Notes: a model not told the origin generated them from the sequence alone. A stretch of 64,000 bases of DNA from Deltaproteobacteria bacterium (GCA_016937155.1 JAFGWM010000027.1:1-64000), one strand, 5' to 3'. Shown: positions 27,222 through 36,725, counted from the first letter of the stretch. Numbers and translations: made by a program.

Positions 27222-27520
27222 TGAGCCGCCCTCGCCGGATAATTAACCGACGAAAAAAATCAGGATTCATTCAATGATAGTATCCCATGTTGAATATCGT
27301 CCCTAATTATAGGTTTCTAAAACTCCCTTGCCAAGTGTTTTGTTAATTTAAATCCCATAATCAGAAGGAAAAGCTTTTTGCTGTTTACCACCAGTGACAA
27401 ATGTTTTACCTTTGCCCACTGGAACCTGATTGGAATGCGATGGCTATTGTACCCTGCAGCATTCCAAAATGGCATTATCAGAATAGTGCCCGTATGTTCC
27501 GGATATTTCAGGAAAATGAT

Positions 27521-29032
27521 ATGAAGAAGAAAAGAAATATTAAAGTCACCGACAGGGAAAAAATTCCTTTTCCCTCAGGGGCATTTTCAGTTTTGGGTGC
27601 CTTTATAATTATTGTGGCTATAGCAGGTATTCTCCCTGACAGCATGAATCTGTTTCCTTCAGTTAAGGGTTTTATCAGAAAACTCAAATCGTCAGACGGG
27701 ATCTCGACATACTCGAAACTTCCTCCGGACCATAAAAAAGTGGTTTCTGAAATTGACGATATTGAAAAAAATCTGAAGGAGGAAATCGATTCAACTGAAA
27801 ATAACCCCGTAGGCAATAAGGATCCTTTGCCGAAACGCAATCTCGAAAATATTCCTTCAGGGACGCTTAAAAAGAGTGTTGCCCTCGATTATCTGGAAAT
27901 ACCCTGCACCAGGGGCGGAGCCGGTTGTGAATTATGGGGTCTTGATAACTTCTTTAAAAGTCTGTCGAATACCAGAAAAAAAGGAAAATCCATCATCACA
28001 TGGTATGGGGATTCAATCACAAGTAATGACAAAATAATTTCCGAAGTAAGAAGACGCTTTCAGAAGCATTTCGGTGATGGTGGCCCCGGATTCATGTTCA
28101 TGAAAAACTTATGGCTCTGGCAGACTCATTCCCAGATGCTGTTCAAATGGGGACGCTGGGTGTCACATGATATTCTGAAGGGTAAACTTAAACACCGCAG
28201 ATACGGCCTGGGTGGCATACTTGTGGAGAAAATCGGTCCCGGAGGCTATACAGAATTTTACCCAAGGAGCACGTATGAAACACCCTTTGCCTCAATCAGT
28301 GTTCATTATGTAACCAATAAGGAGGGTGGAAATTTTGAAATCAAATCCGGTGATAAAATATTAAAAACAGTAAATACCAGAAGTGATACAAGAAAAGATT
28401 CCTATGTCACAGCAGATGGTTTTTCCAGCACAAACCTCAGAGTTGAAACAACAGGTGGAGGTATCGTACAGATTGGCGGTGTGGTAATTGAGTCCGCATT
28501 ACCGGGAGTTGAAGTGGACACAATAAGTCTCACGGGAGGAAGATTTGTCCATTTTAAACCAATGAAACGTGAAAGTCTGCTATCCAATCTTCGCTGGAGA
28601 GGTACAAATCTTGTAGTCTTCCAGTTCGGGCTGAATGAAAGTGATACCGGAATAGAGGATGATTATGCAGCATCAGTGGAATCCCTTCTACGGGATGTGA
28701 GAAAAAGTTCCGACTCCTTATCCTGTATTGTTATCGGCCCCACTGACAAGGTTAAAAAGGTGTATGGTGAATATCAGACGAAAAAAATTATTCACCGAAT
28801 CATACGAGAGCAGAAAAAAGCTGCATTCAGGGCAGGATGCGCATATTTCAATGCATGGAAAGCAATGGGTGGCAATGCATCAATTGTGAAGTGGTATCAT
28901 TCCACTCCGCGTCTGGCAAATGGTGATCTGACACATATTTCAGACAGTGGAGGCAATCTGATGGGTAGTCTTATCTACCGTGAATTGCTCAAGGCCTACA
29001 GTGCATACCTTAAGGAAAGGAGAACACGCTGA
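27521..29032 (+). CDS. Membrane-anchored SGNH/GDSL-type hydrolase
   Basis: Product of 503 residues from ATG 27521 (AGGA nearby; a frame opening at 27401 has no signal). A single transmembrane helix (about 20-40) anchors a periplasmic part with a polar stalk (60-120). The GDSL-type block is TWYGDSITSND (Ser165), the mid block LVVFQFGLNESDTG, and the end GDLTHISDSGG gives Asp469 and His472 as in D-x-x-H. The domain removes or transfers O-acyl groups. The gene overlaps by one base an MBOAT acyltransferase; such pairs O-acetylate secreted polysaccharides or cell-wall glycans. Substrate unknown here. Confidence 0.82.
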   Translation: MKKKRNIKVTDREKIPFPSGAFSVLGAFIIIVAIAGILPDSMNLFPSVKGFIRKLKSSDGISTYSKLPPDHKKVVSEIDDIEKNLKEEIDSTENNPVGNKDPLPKRNLENIPSGTLKKSVALDYLEIPCTRGGAGCELWGLDNFFKSLSNTRKKGKSIITWYGDSITSNDKIISEVRRRFQKHFGDGGPGFMFMKNLWLWQTHSQMLFKWGRWVSHDILKGKLKHRRYGLGGILVEKIGPGGYTEFYPRSTYETPFASISVHYVTNKEGGNFEIKSGDKILKTVNTRSDTRKDSYVTADGFSSTNLRVETTGGGIVQIGGVVIESALPGVEVDTISLTGGRFVHFKPMKRESLLSNLRWRGTNLVVFQFGLNESDTGIEDDYAASVESLLRDVRKSSDSLSCIVIGPTDKVKKVYGEYQTKKIIHRIIREQKKAAFRAGCAYFNAWKAMGGNASIVKWYHSTPRLANGDLTHISDSGGNLMGSLIYRELLKAYSAYLKERRTR

Positions 29033-30450
29033 TGTTATTCAACAGTATCTCCTTTATAATATTTTTCTTTGTGGTTTTCTCAGTATCCTGGCTTGCGGCA
29101 AACAGACGTTCACTGAAACATCTCCTGTTATTCCTGTCATCACTTTTTTTCTATGGTATGTGGAATCCCTGGTATCTGCCCCTTATCCTTTTCACTACTT
29201 GGATTTCCTGGGAAAGTGCCCGAATACTTCACAGAAAAACCCTGGCTTCAAAAAGAAAGTTCTGGCTGGGAGTCAGTGTTGTTTCATCCCTTGGTGTACT
29301 GGGTGTATTCAAGTATGCCCTTTTTGCGAAGAGTTCCATGGAGCTTTTATTAGGATATGCCGGAATTTCCATACCTGAGATTGCTTTTCTGAATAAAATC
29401 GTTCTCCCGGTGGGTATCTCTTTTTATACTTTCCAGACAATGAGTTATACCATTGATGTCTACAGAGGTTCCCTGAAACCTGAACCATCACTTTTGAACT
29501 ACTCTCTTTATGTGAGTTTCTTTCCTCAACTGGTGGCTGGACCAATTGTCAGAGCATCTGATTTTCTGCCCCAGCTGCATAAATCAACCCACTTATCCGA
29601 TGAGAACTTCTCCCGTGGTGTGTTTCTTGTTATGGCAGGTCTGTTTAAAAAGGTCGTAATAGCTGACTTTATTGCAATAAATCTGGTGGATCGGGTATTT
29701 CTTTCACCTGACATGATGTCCTCGGTTGAAGTTTTAATGGGTATATATGGCTATACAGCACAGATTTACTGTGATTTTTCCGGTTACAGTGATGTGGCAA
29801 TCGGAAGTGCACTTTTGCTGGGGTTCAAACTTGGTGAAAACTTCAATCAGCCATTTCGCAGCGCATCCCTTAGTGAATTCTGGAAAAGATGGCATATCAG
29901 CCTCAGTTCATGGCTCCGAGATTATCTTTACATACCCCTTGGTGGTTCCCGCACAAAAACTGTAACCGGAACTCAGATTAATCTTATGATTACAATGCTT
30001 CTCGGTGGATTATGGCACGGAAGCGCATGGAAATTTGTTTTCTGGGGAGCACTTCATGGAGCGGGTCTTGTACTTTTCAGAATAACAGGCTTCAACAGAC
30101 TGATTAAGCGTAACGCCGGCTGGAGGATTCTGGGGACCATCATAACCTTAAACTTTGTTGTGTTCGCATTTTTATTTTTCAGGGCATCAAGTTTTTCAAA
30201 TGCACTGCATGTACTTTCAAGAATCAAGGCCTTTACACTGACCACGGCGAATCTTCCCTGGAAAGTCTCCCTCCTGATTTTTACAGCTTATTTTATTAAC
30301 TTTATTCCTGTTTCATTTGGTGAAACCGCAACCTTTATCTTCCAGAAACGCCACACCCTGATTAAGATTGCAGTTCTTGTTTTATTTGCCTTCCTTATCC
30401 AGAAAGTATCCACTGCAGAAACTGCCCCGTTTATTTATTTCCGGTTTTAG
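29032..30450 (+). CDS. MBOAT-family O-acyltransferase (AlgI/DltB-like)
   Basis: Product of 472 residues with about ten transmembrane helices. The MBOAT signature is present: QTMSYTIDVYRG near 140-150, FFPQLVAGPIVRASDFLPQL near 165-185, FWKRWHISLSSWLRDYLYIPLGG near 285-307, and GGLWHGSAWKFVFWGALHGAGL near 325-348 with the catalytic-type His. These proteins transfer acyl groups across the membrane to extracellular glycans, teichoic acid or alginate. It begins one base after the upstream stop, so both products should be made together. The acyl donor and acceptor cannot be read from sequence. Confidence 0.88.
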   Translation: MLFNSISFIIFFFVVFSVSWLAANRRSLKHLLLFLSSLFFYGMWNPWYLPLILFTTWISWESARILHRKTLASKRKFWLGVSVVSSLGVLGVFKYALFAKSSMELLLGYAGISIPEIAFLNKIVLPVGISFYTFQTMSYTIDVYRGSLKPEPSLLNYSLYVSFFPQLVAGPIVRASDFLPQLHKSTHLSDENFSRGVFLVMAGLFKKVVIADFIAINLVDRVFLSPDMMSSVEVLMGIYGYTAQIYCDFSGYSDVAIGSALLLGFKLGENFNQPFRSASLSEFWKRWHISLSSWLRDYLYIPLGGSRTKTVTGTQINLMITMLLGGLWHGSAWKFVFWGALHGAGLVLFRITGFNRLIKRNAGWRILGTIITLNFVVFAFLFFRASSFSNALHVLSRIKAFTLTTANLPWKVSLLIFTAYFINFIPVSFGETATFIFQKRHTLIKIAVLVLFAFLIQKVSTAETAPFIYFRF

Positions 30451-30497
30451 GAAGAGGAATTTTCAGTTAGACATTTATGATTTAACAGATGTCTGCC

Positions 30498-31412
30498 TCA
30501 GCGGTAGAATTTTTTATCACTGATTCCCATCCTTGTAAAAACAGCCAAAAGCAGATCATTCATTATAATTATCAGTTTGTCGATTTTTGTACTGGAATCT
30601 GCTGCACATCTGAATCCGAAATGATGATACGGATTAGAATTTCTGGTATTCTGGGAACGTCTGTAGCTGCTGTAATTGTGACTTGCTCCCCAGTACCATG
30701 AACCTCCCTTTACAACCTTCTCATGTCCGCTGCATCGTTTACGGCCTTCACAGGGACCCTTTGGATTAATCCCCCTGCAGTTTCTTCCACACTGTCTGTA
30801 ATTAACTGCGTACCAGTCATGAACATACTCATCAGCATTTCCAATCATATCGTAAAGACCGAATCTTCCCGGAGCTTTACTGCCCACATCCCAGGTAACC
30901 CCTTTTCCCGGTTTGAATCCTTTGCGACCACATCCCCTACCCCTTGCATCCATAATTACAGCGTGTTTGCAGCTTACAGGATCATTGCCCCACGGATAGA
31001 TATCTCCATCATATCCCCTCGCTGCAAGTTCCCACTCAGCTTCTGTGGGGAGTCTTTTACCATGAGCTCTGCAGTATATATTTGCCGCATTCCAGCTCAA
31101 TCCAACCTTTGGCTGCTTCGGACCGCTGTATCCCTTGTACCATGTTTTCTGATACGGGCATTTTTTTGCAGCCACACAGCTATCATAGGCCTGCGCTGTA
31201 ACTTCAGTGGTATCCATAAAAAATGTATCAACATACACCATGTGGGATGGTTTCTGGTTTCGGTTTTTATGATCACTTCCCATTGTGAAGAAACCACCGC
31301 GAACACATTTCATGTCCGAAGGAATATTTCCACATGGTTTTGGAAGTCTTACATCACATCTGGAAAAGACAAAGGCACTGGCAAGGACCAGTGGATAAAC
31401 ATACATATACAT
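30498..31412 (-). CDS. Lipoprotein with formylglycine-generating-enzyme (SUMF1) fold
   Basis: Product of 304 residues. A lipoprotein-like signal (YPLVLASAFVFSRC) is preceded by AGGAG seven bases from the ATG at 31412. The rest is a SUMF1/FGE-sulfatase fold: GGFFTMGSD, VYVDTFFMDTTEVT, RLPTEAEWELAARG, GLYDMIGNADEYVHDW, and the end KGGSWYWGASHNYSSYRRSQ ... FGFRC. True formylglycine-generating enzymes carry catalytic Cys residues in the GGS-x(n)-C region; here that position is Trp/Tyr, so it is likely a binding or structural homologue. Extra Cys pairs (CGRNCRG, CEGRKRC) are unusual. The neighbour MBOAT gene ends 47 bases away. Confidence 0.83.
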   Translation of the reverse strand: MYMYVYPLVLASAFVFSRCDVRLPKPCGNIPSDMKCVRGGFFTMGSDHKNRNQKPSHMVYVDTFFMDTTEVTAQAYDSCVAAKKCPYQKTWYKGYSGPKQPKVGLSWNAANIYCRAHGKRLPTEAEWELAARGYDGDIYPWGNDPVSCKHAVIMDARGRGCGRKGFKPGKGVTWDVGSKAPGRFGLYDMIGNADEYVHDWYAVNYRQCGRNCRGINPKGPCEGRKRCSGHEKVVKGGSWYWGASHNYSSYRRSQNTRNSNPYHHFGFRCAADSSTKIDKLIIIMNDLLLAVFTRMGISDKKFYR

Positions 31413-31615
31413 TTTATGCTCCTGACAGGTGTCATACACCTGATGCACAAAGAACTACTAGAAAAACAAAAATAGTTAAACACTTTTTCCTGGCACTTTT
31501 TTCTTCGGTATTCAGATCTCAACTACAGGAGGAAATTTCTCATAATTTTCGTCGATTTTTTTGACATAATTCCACATGAGGTGTTAATAAGGATATCGCA
31601 AAATGGAGGAAATAA

Positions 31616-32521
31616 ATGATAATTTCTCAACTGGCACTTATAATTGACAATGACGAAAGATATGCCGATGATTTTTCAGGAATTTTAGGGTCCTGGGTTA
31701 GATATCTGGAAAAAAACAGCATAAATTATGTGGTTGCATATCCCGACAGCGAACTTATACCCGCTCTGCTGGATATAAGAGTTGATGCGGTTTTGCTTCT
31801 TATGAATGAAACATCAATGGCCAGTGGAAAAATTCAGGGACTCCTTGAAATCATGGACATTCCATGTCTTACTCCTGTGACAGGAGCTTCAAACTGGCTC
31901 TCATCGCGAGTCAATCTGAAGGATTTCCTCGGTGTGAATAATCTCAGTCATCTTCCTTCAGTAACTGTTTCCCATGGAGATTCTCTTCCTGAGAACATGA
32001 TTCCCTGCATTGTAAAACCGGAATATGGAAGCCTTGAAAAGGGTGTTACCCGTGTCGAAAAAAGTTCTGAATTATCCATGGCTGTTGAGGAAGCCCTTAA
32101 ATGGTCATCCAGAGCTGTTATTGAACGTTTTGAAGCTGGAACAACAGTCACTTGTGGAATCTATAACGGTGAAGTTCTCGGAATAGCTGAAATAACACCA
32201 ACTGATGAAGGAACCAGACTCACCATTCCGCCTGAAATGAATCTTTCGCGAATAAGTTCCCTCAAGGCAACCGCCGCAGGGCTTGTGAACCGCGCCCAGG
32301 TAAAGGGAATGGTTACAGTTGACTTTATCTGTACACCAGACGGAAGAGATTTTGTCATTGATCTTAACTCCTTTCCGATTCTCGATGCATCAGGTGTTTT
32401 CAGCAGAATTGCACTCAGTGCCGGAATAAGACATGAAGACCTGTTAGCAACGGTTCTGAGCTCCGGTCAGTCAACTGCACGCAGAAGTTCTGTTCAGAGC
32501 CTGCCTGATATCACCTTTTAA
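31616..32521 (+). CDS. D-alanine-D-alanine-ligase-like ATP-grasp protein
   Basis: Product of 301 residues, the usual Ddl length. ATP-grasp features: IVKPEYGSLEKGVTRV (about 136-151), VIERFEAGTTVTCGIYNGEVLG (metal/ATP strand), a substrate-loop-like segment, and VDFICTPDGRDFVIDLNSFP. In normal Ddl the last motif reads E-x-N-T-x-P-G-(M/F); here it is DLNSFPILDASGVF, so the loop that holds D-Ala is altered. The next gene (7 bases on) carries a cell-wall glycosyltransferase domain, so a peptidoglycan-related substrate is plausible; another D-amino or hydroxy acid is possible. GGAGG precedes the ATG. Confidence 0.82.
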   Translation: MIISQLALIIDNDERYADDFSGILGSWVRYLEKNSINYVVAYPDSELIPALLDIRVDAVLLLMNETSMASGKIQGLLEIMDIPCLTPVTGASNWLSSRVNLKDFLGVNNLSHLPSVTVSHGDSLPENMIPCIVKPEYGSLEKGVTRVEKSSELSMAVEEALKWSSRAVIERFEAGTTVTCGIYNGEVLGIAEITPTDEGTRLTIPPEMNLSRISSLKATAAGLVNRAQVKGMVTVDFICTPDGRDFVIDLNSFPILDASGVFSRIALSAGIRHEDLLATVLSSGQSTARRSSVQSLPDITF

Positions 32522-32527
32522 GGTTCC

Positions 32528-34501
32528 ATGCGAACTCTGCTGCTTTTGCTTATGCTTCCATCCGTCTGGGGTGGAATGTATTTTTTCAATTCCTGGTTTG
32601 AACACAGCCTGGCATCGCGACTTTCCAGAGATATTTCCAAAAAAATATTCCGCACCGGAAATGGAACCATAACCCCGGAAATTGAGATTTTCCTTGGGGG
32701 AAGAATGGAAGTGAGGAATCTGGGTGTTCGATTAGGGCGCTTTGATGCATTTTTACCACGTGCACAAATCAGACCCACCTGGATTAATCTTTTTAATTCC
32801 CGTTCCATTTTAAATGCCCATCTGTATGAGCCCGTTATGAAAGTGGACTTCGCTTACTTCAGTGGCCCTTCAATGGCGTCCCGCTCCAGCAGAAATGCCC
32901 TTAAGTTTTTGTTAAGCAAAATATCCATCCATTACCACAATGGTAATATTTCCATAAAACGCGGTGGTCATGAATTTCACCTGCTTTCATTCAATGGAAG
33001 AAGCGACCTGCATGGGAATCTGTTTCTGGATGTACCCGCTGTGAAATATCTGGGAAAACGCGGTGCATGGGCAGGGAAAAAACTGAAAGCTGAAATAAGA
33101 GGAACAAGCCTTGAAAAGTTGAAAATTGACTATCTGGCAGTCTACACGCCGTCTGGAGATAATTATAATTTTTCCGGACAGATTGAAAAACTCACCAGTG
33201 ATGTTTTTTCCTATTCCCTTGAATGTTTCCGCCAGGATGAATACTTTAAAATGAAAGGTGCAGGAAGCATCTGGGGAAAACGTTTTAATATGGATATAGA
33301 GGGTGTTTCATCCATGAAGTACATGGAAAAATATTTCCGGATACTTGCGCCGTCTCTGGATATTCCGCCATTTTTAACAGGGCAACTGAAGGGCAAAGCT
33401 GAGATAAAATACCGCAGGGGAATTGAGTCCATCAGGGGCAGCGTGAAACTCCCCAGACTTGTTACTGTTCCCGGTCCACTGGCCAAAAACCGCATTGTCT
33501 GGCCGGAAATAGATGCGGTATTCAGTATGAAACATAAAAACGGTGAAAAAAAGGGTACATTAAAGATTAAAACCGGAGAAATCAATTCCATGGTAAGTGC
33601 CACCCAAAAAAGCAGCGGGTTATGGATGGTGAAAGCTCAGGTGAATGAAACATCCTGTGAAAACTTAATATCATGGATTCCACAGGGCTTTATGCCAGTT
33701 CTTGGTGGTCTCAGACTCAGCGGAGAAACCGGCTACACAGGAGGGTTTTCCCTGGATATGAAAAACCCTGAAGGATTTAACGCGTCCGGCCGTTTCACAG
33801 GCAATTGCAATATTGAAAAGTACCCGAAAAATGCCGATGTCCGGATGCTTAAGAATCCGGTTAAAGTTATTCTCAGGGATGATTTCGGCAGAGAGATTCC
33901 AAGAATTCTGGGGCCCGATGATCCATCATTCACTCCCCTCAGAAAAGTTCCGTCACATCTTTTCGGCTCATATATAGTCCTTGAAGACAGGCGTTTTATG
34001 ACTCACAGCGGCTTTGACTGGCCTCTTATTGTGAAAGCTGTGGGTTACAACATTGCCAGAAGGCAGTTCAGAAAAGGCGCATCCAGTATTTCCCAGCAGC
34101 TTGTAAAAAATCTTTACCTGACGGGAGACCGGACTGTATCCCGAAAATTTGAGGAAAGCATCATCACCTGGATGCTTGAAAAAAACATAAGTAAGAAGCG
34201 TATTTTTGAATTATATCTTAATGTTCTGGAAATGGGACCAAATATTAGGGGTATCAGGGATGGATCAATGGTTTATTTTTCCCGTGAGCCGTCTAATCTT
34301 GCTCCCCGAATGAGTGTGCATCTGGCAAGTATCACACCGGCACCTAGATATTACTGGAAAAAATTCCGAAAAACCGCTGTACCAGATGAATGGACAAAAA
34401 TTCTGAGGAAAAACCTTTATAAGCTGTACAAACTTGGTTCCATCAAGAGATCTGAATTTGAGGAAGAAATAAAAAGAGAACTCATTATTTCCGATTATTA
34501 G
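32528..34501 (+). CDS. AsmA-like long N-terminus fused to a GT51 transglycosylase domain
   Basis: Product of 657 residues. A membrane-anchor helix (about 3-21) is followed by some 440 residues of beta-rich, repetitive strands resembling AsmA/TamB-type lipid-transfer proteins (ITPEIEIFLGGRMEVRNLGV; GSIWGKRFNMDIEGVSS; NASGRFTGNCN). The C-terminal about 190 residues are a peptidoglycan glycosyltransferase: EDRRFMTHSGFD (Glu486), KGASSISQQLVKNLYLT, and ELYLNVLEMGPNIRGI. This is a monofunctional GT51; no transpeptidase domain is present. The fusion is unusual: ordinary monofunctional MtgA is a short membrane-anchored domain. It probably polymerises glycan from lipid II at the cytoplasmic membrane. 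Confidence 0.8.
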   Translation: MRTLLLLLMLPSVWGGMYFFNSWFEHSLASRLSRDISKKIFRTGNGTITPEIEIFLGGRMEVRNLGVRLGRFDAFLPRAQIRPTWINLFNSRSILNAHLYEPVMKVDFAYFSGPSMASRSSRNALKFLLSKISIHYHNGNISIKRGGHEFHLLSFNGRSDLHGNLFLDVPAVKYLGKRGAWAGKKLKAEIRGTSLEKLKIDYLAVYTPSGDNYNFSGQIEKLTSDVFSYSLECFRQDEYFKMKGAGSIWGKRFNMDIEGVSSMKYMEKYFRILAPSLDIPPFLTGQLKGKAEIKYRRGIESIRGSVKLPRLVTVPGPLAKNRIVWPEIDAVFSMKHKNGEKKGTLKIKTGEINSMVSATQKSSGLWMVKAQVNETSCENLISWIPQGFMPVLGGLRLSGETGYTGGFSLDMKNPEGFNASGRFTGNCNIEKYPKNADVRMLKNPVKVILRDDFGREIPRILGPDDPSFTPLRKVPSHLFGSYIVLEDRRFMTHSGFDWPLIVKAVGYNIARRQFRKGASSISQQLVKNLYLTGDRTVSRKFEESIITWMLEKNISKKRIFELYLNVLEMGPNIRGIRDGSMVYFSREPSNLAPRMSVHLASITPAPRYYWKKFRKTAVPDEWTKILRKNLYKLYKLGSIKRSEFEEEIKRELIISDY

Positions 34502-34514
34502 GAACTTTTTAGCG

Positions 34515-34543
34515 TTGAATCAGCATGATAAATATGCTAATCA
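34515..34543 (+). promoter_or_regulatory. Promoter of tRNA-Leu
   Basis: TTGAAT (34515-34520), 17 bases, TAATCA (34538-34543); the tRNA 5' end is 14 bases downstream. Confidence 0.5.
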
Positions 34544-34557
34544 TCTGAGCTGAGAGC

Positions 34558-34638
<81 letters not shown>

Positions 34639-34800
34639 CAATATCCCTTAAAATCCTGTTGTACCTGAAGCCCTATCCGGTTATCTTCCTTACTCTGAGG
34701 ATATGGCAGGATTTTCTGATTGCTCATTTTCTGAAAATACTTTTCATACTTCCTGATAATTATACTTTTGCAGAAATCTGCATGAAAACCGGTCAGTGAT

Positions 34801-35994
34801 ATGGATTTTTTAACAAGCCTTCTTGGGATTCTGGTCTTTATTGGAATTGCATGGCTCTTATCGGAGCATAAAAAGAATATTCGATGGAAAACGGTCCTTT
34901 ATGGTTTGCTTACCCAGTTTGTGTTCGCATTATTCATTCTGAAAACTGGCCCCGGGAAATATGTTTTTGCATCCATGAAGGATGGAGTAAACACATTGAT
35001 GAAATTCACTGCCGCAGGAAGTGAGTTTGTTTTCGGGGATCTTATGAAAACCGGATTCAGTTTTGCCCTTTTGGTACTGCCAACTATAATTTTCTTCTCA
35101 TCCCTTTTTGCAGTTCTTTATTATTTCAGAGTGCTGCAGTTATTCGTCAGGATTTTCACTGTATTACTTTCGAAAATTCTCGGAACAAGTGGAGCTGAAT
35201 CTCTCAGTGCCGCAGCAAATATATTCATGGGACAGACCGAAGCGCCACTGATGGTAAAACCATATGTTGAAAAAATGACCCGCAGTGAACTGATGACACT
35301 GATGACAGGGGGCATGGCAACAGTCTCCGGTGGTGTTCTGGCAGCCTATGTGGGAATGGGTGTTGACGCCGGTCATCTGATTGCTGCTTCTGTCATGAGT
35401 GCCCCTGCTGCAATCATTTTTGCGAAAATAATTGTTCCCGAAACCGAAACACCCCTCACGGTAAATGTCACAAACATTGAAATTGAGATCACGGATCAAA
35501 ACCCCCTTGATGCAGCAGCAAGGGGAGCACATGAGGGTATGTTTCTTGCTCTGAATGTCGCTGCAATGCTTATAGCCTTCATTGCATTTGTAGCAATGTT
35601 CAATTATTTTCTCGCCCTTGCGGGTACATCCATGGAACAGATTCTTGGTTTCATTATGCGGCCATTTGCCTTTCTCATGGGTGTTCCATGGGAAGAAGCC
35701 GGAAAAGTGGGAACACTTCTGGGTGAAAAAACAGTTCTTAACGAGTTTGTAGCCTATAAGCATCTGGGAGAACTAAGTGCCTCAAATACACCTCTGAGTT
35801 CAAAATCAACTGTCATTGCAACATATGCACTGTGCGGGTTTGCCAACTTTGCATCAATTGCCATTCAACTGGGTGGAATCAGTGGAATTGCCCCATCACG
35901 CAGAGGCGAAATAGCATCTCTTGGACTCAAGGCAATGATTGCAGGAACATTCGCCTCATTCATCACCGCAAACATAGCCGCGTTGCTACTATAA
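34801..35994 (+). CDS. Concentrative nucleoside transporter (CNT/NupC family)
   Basis: Product of 397 residues with about ten hydrophobic segments. The family signature GAESLSAAANIFMGQTEAPL (about 139-158) is intact, together with MTGGMATVSGGVLAAYVGMGVD and the C-terminal ALCGFANFASIAIQLGGISG. CNT proteins import nucleosides by cotransport with Na+ or H+ through the cytoplasmic membrane. No SD is strong before the ATG. Length and topology are normal. It is a lone gene 163 bases after tRNA-Leu. Confidence 0.92.
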   Translation: MDFLTSLLGILVFIGIAWLLSEHKKNIRWKTVLYGLLTQFVFALFILKTGPGKYVFASMKDGVNTLMKFTAAGSEFVFGDLMKTGFSFALLVLPTIIFFSSLFAVLYYFRVLQLFVRIFTVLLSKILGTSGAESLSAAANIFMGQTEAPLMVKPYVEKMTRSELMTLMTGGMATVSGGVLAAYVGMGVDAGHLIAASVMSAPAAIIFAKIIVPETETPLTVNVTNIEIEITDQNPLDAAARGAHEGMFLALNVAAMLIAFIAFVAMFNYFLALAGTSMEQILGFIMRPFAFLMGVPWEEAGKVGTLLGEKTVLNEFVAYKHLGELSASNTPLSSKSTVIATYALCGFANFASIAIQLGGISGIAPSRRGEIASLGLKAMIAGTFASFITANIAALLL

Positions 35995-36063
35995 CCCCAA
36001 ATTTACCTCAATAAACTGAAAAGGGCTCCCTCACCTTAGATTAATCACATCTTAACTCCCTTT

Positions 36064-36243
36064 CTATATCTCTTCGTCAAACCAGTCGGTGTCTATTTTC
36101 TTTACGGGGTAAACGGCGACGGTTGAGACACCGAGGTTGTATTCAATCATGAGGTCGCAAAGTTCACGTCCATCAATGAGAACAATCCGTGTATCAATCT
36201 AAGAAACATAGTTTCTGATTTCCTGATAATCTGGAATCGACAT
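36064..36243 (-). pseudogene. Relic of an Mrr-type restriction endonuclease with internal deletion
   Basis: The start is ATG at 36243 reading MSIPDYQEI, as at the N-terminus of Mrr-like proteins (IPDYQ). After an in-frame stop the same frame continues as RIVLIDGRELCDLMIEYNLG, a C-terminal signature of Mrr catalytic domains, ending VKKIDTDWFDEEI and a stop. The middle of about 250 residues is missing, so the N- and C-terminal ends have been joined by deletion. Mrr enzymes cut methylated DNA. The relic supports a past defence locus near tRNA-Leu and the Rpn gene. Confidence 0.65.
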
Positions 36244-36278
36244 GGATTACTCCTTAACGCGAATATTGAAAAATGAAA

Positions 36279-36506
36279 TTATGCAATTTCGACGAAAACA
36301 CCATGGCCGAGGATTGTCAATGTATAAAGAGGGAATGAAGTTGAAGGTGAGTAAAGAAATAATTCACCGCGGGGATACCCACCATTATCAGACTCTTCAC
36401 CAACATCAACTATGCCATTTCCACAGGTATTTAGCTCTTCAGTAGAATCATCACACCCAAAAGTATATACAGCACCAATCAATAATAAATATTTACAGGT
36501 TTTAAT
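36279..36506 (-). pseudogene. Relic of a Cys-rich lipoprotein gene
   Basis: Reading ATT AAA ACC TGT onward gives IKTCKYLLLIGAVYTFGC, a lipoprotein signal, then DDS and CGNGIVDVGEESDNG, the DUF4215-like motif CGNGxxDxGEECD with its last Cys lost. The tail is out of frame or random. The usual ATG is ATT (36504-36506), with AAAGG just upstream, so the start codon itself may have mutated. Probably a decayed member of the lipoprotein group in this window. Confidence 0.5.
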
Positions 36507-36615
36507 TAATAATATCCTTTATTTTATGGAATTTAGTATTTCAGCTAAAAGGCGTCCCTATACCCTGAATTTGTATATCCTGGGAAACCATCTAATGTCA
36601 TGCCACTGATATATA

Positions 36616-36700
36616 ACCTGCCGGTTTCCCGGTTTCGCGGTTTCCTGTGTCCTGTTTTTCTGTTTTCCTGTTTCCTGATCTCTCTGTTTCCTGTTTCACG
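36616..36700. repeat. Degenerate TTTCCTG-type short repeats
   Basis: About ten variants of GGTTTCC/GTTTTCCTG follow one another. In one frame they would read as an ETGNRK-like peptide, a low-complexity shadow. It directly precedes the palindrome at 36710. Confidence 0.6.
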
Positions 36701-36725
36701 CCTTTGCGGGCACGGCAGGCCGTGC
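36701..36725. repeat. Short palindromic repeat beside the Rpn gene
   Basis: CCTTTGCGGGCA (36701-36712) leads into GCACGGC-AG-GCCGTGC (36710-36725), a perfect 7-bp inverted repeat. The same 12-mer occurs at 37908-37919, next to another stem (GGGCAA/TTGCCC), on the far side of the Rpn gene. Resembles dispersed REP-like elements. Confidence 0.55.

Noticed and set aside
35164-35763. 199-residue minus-strand frame, His/Cys-rich
   Set aside because: Antisense of the intact nucleoside-transporter gene.
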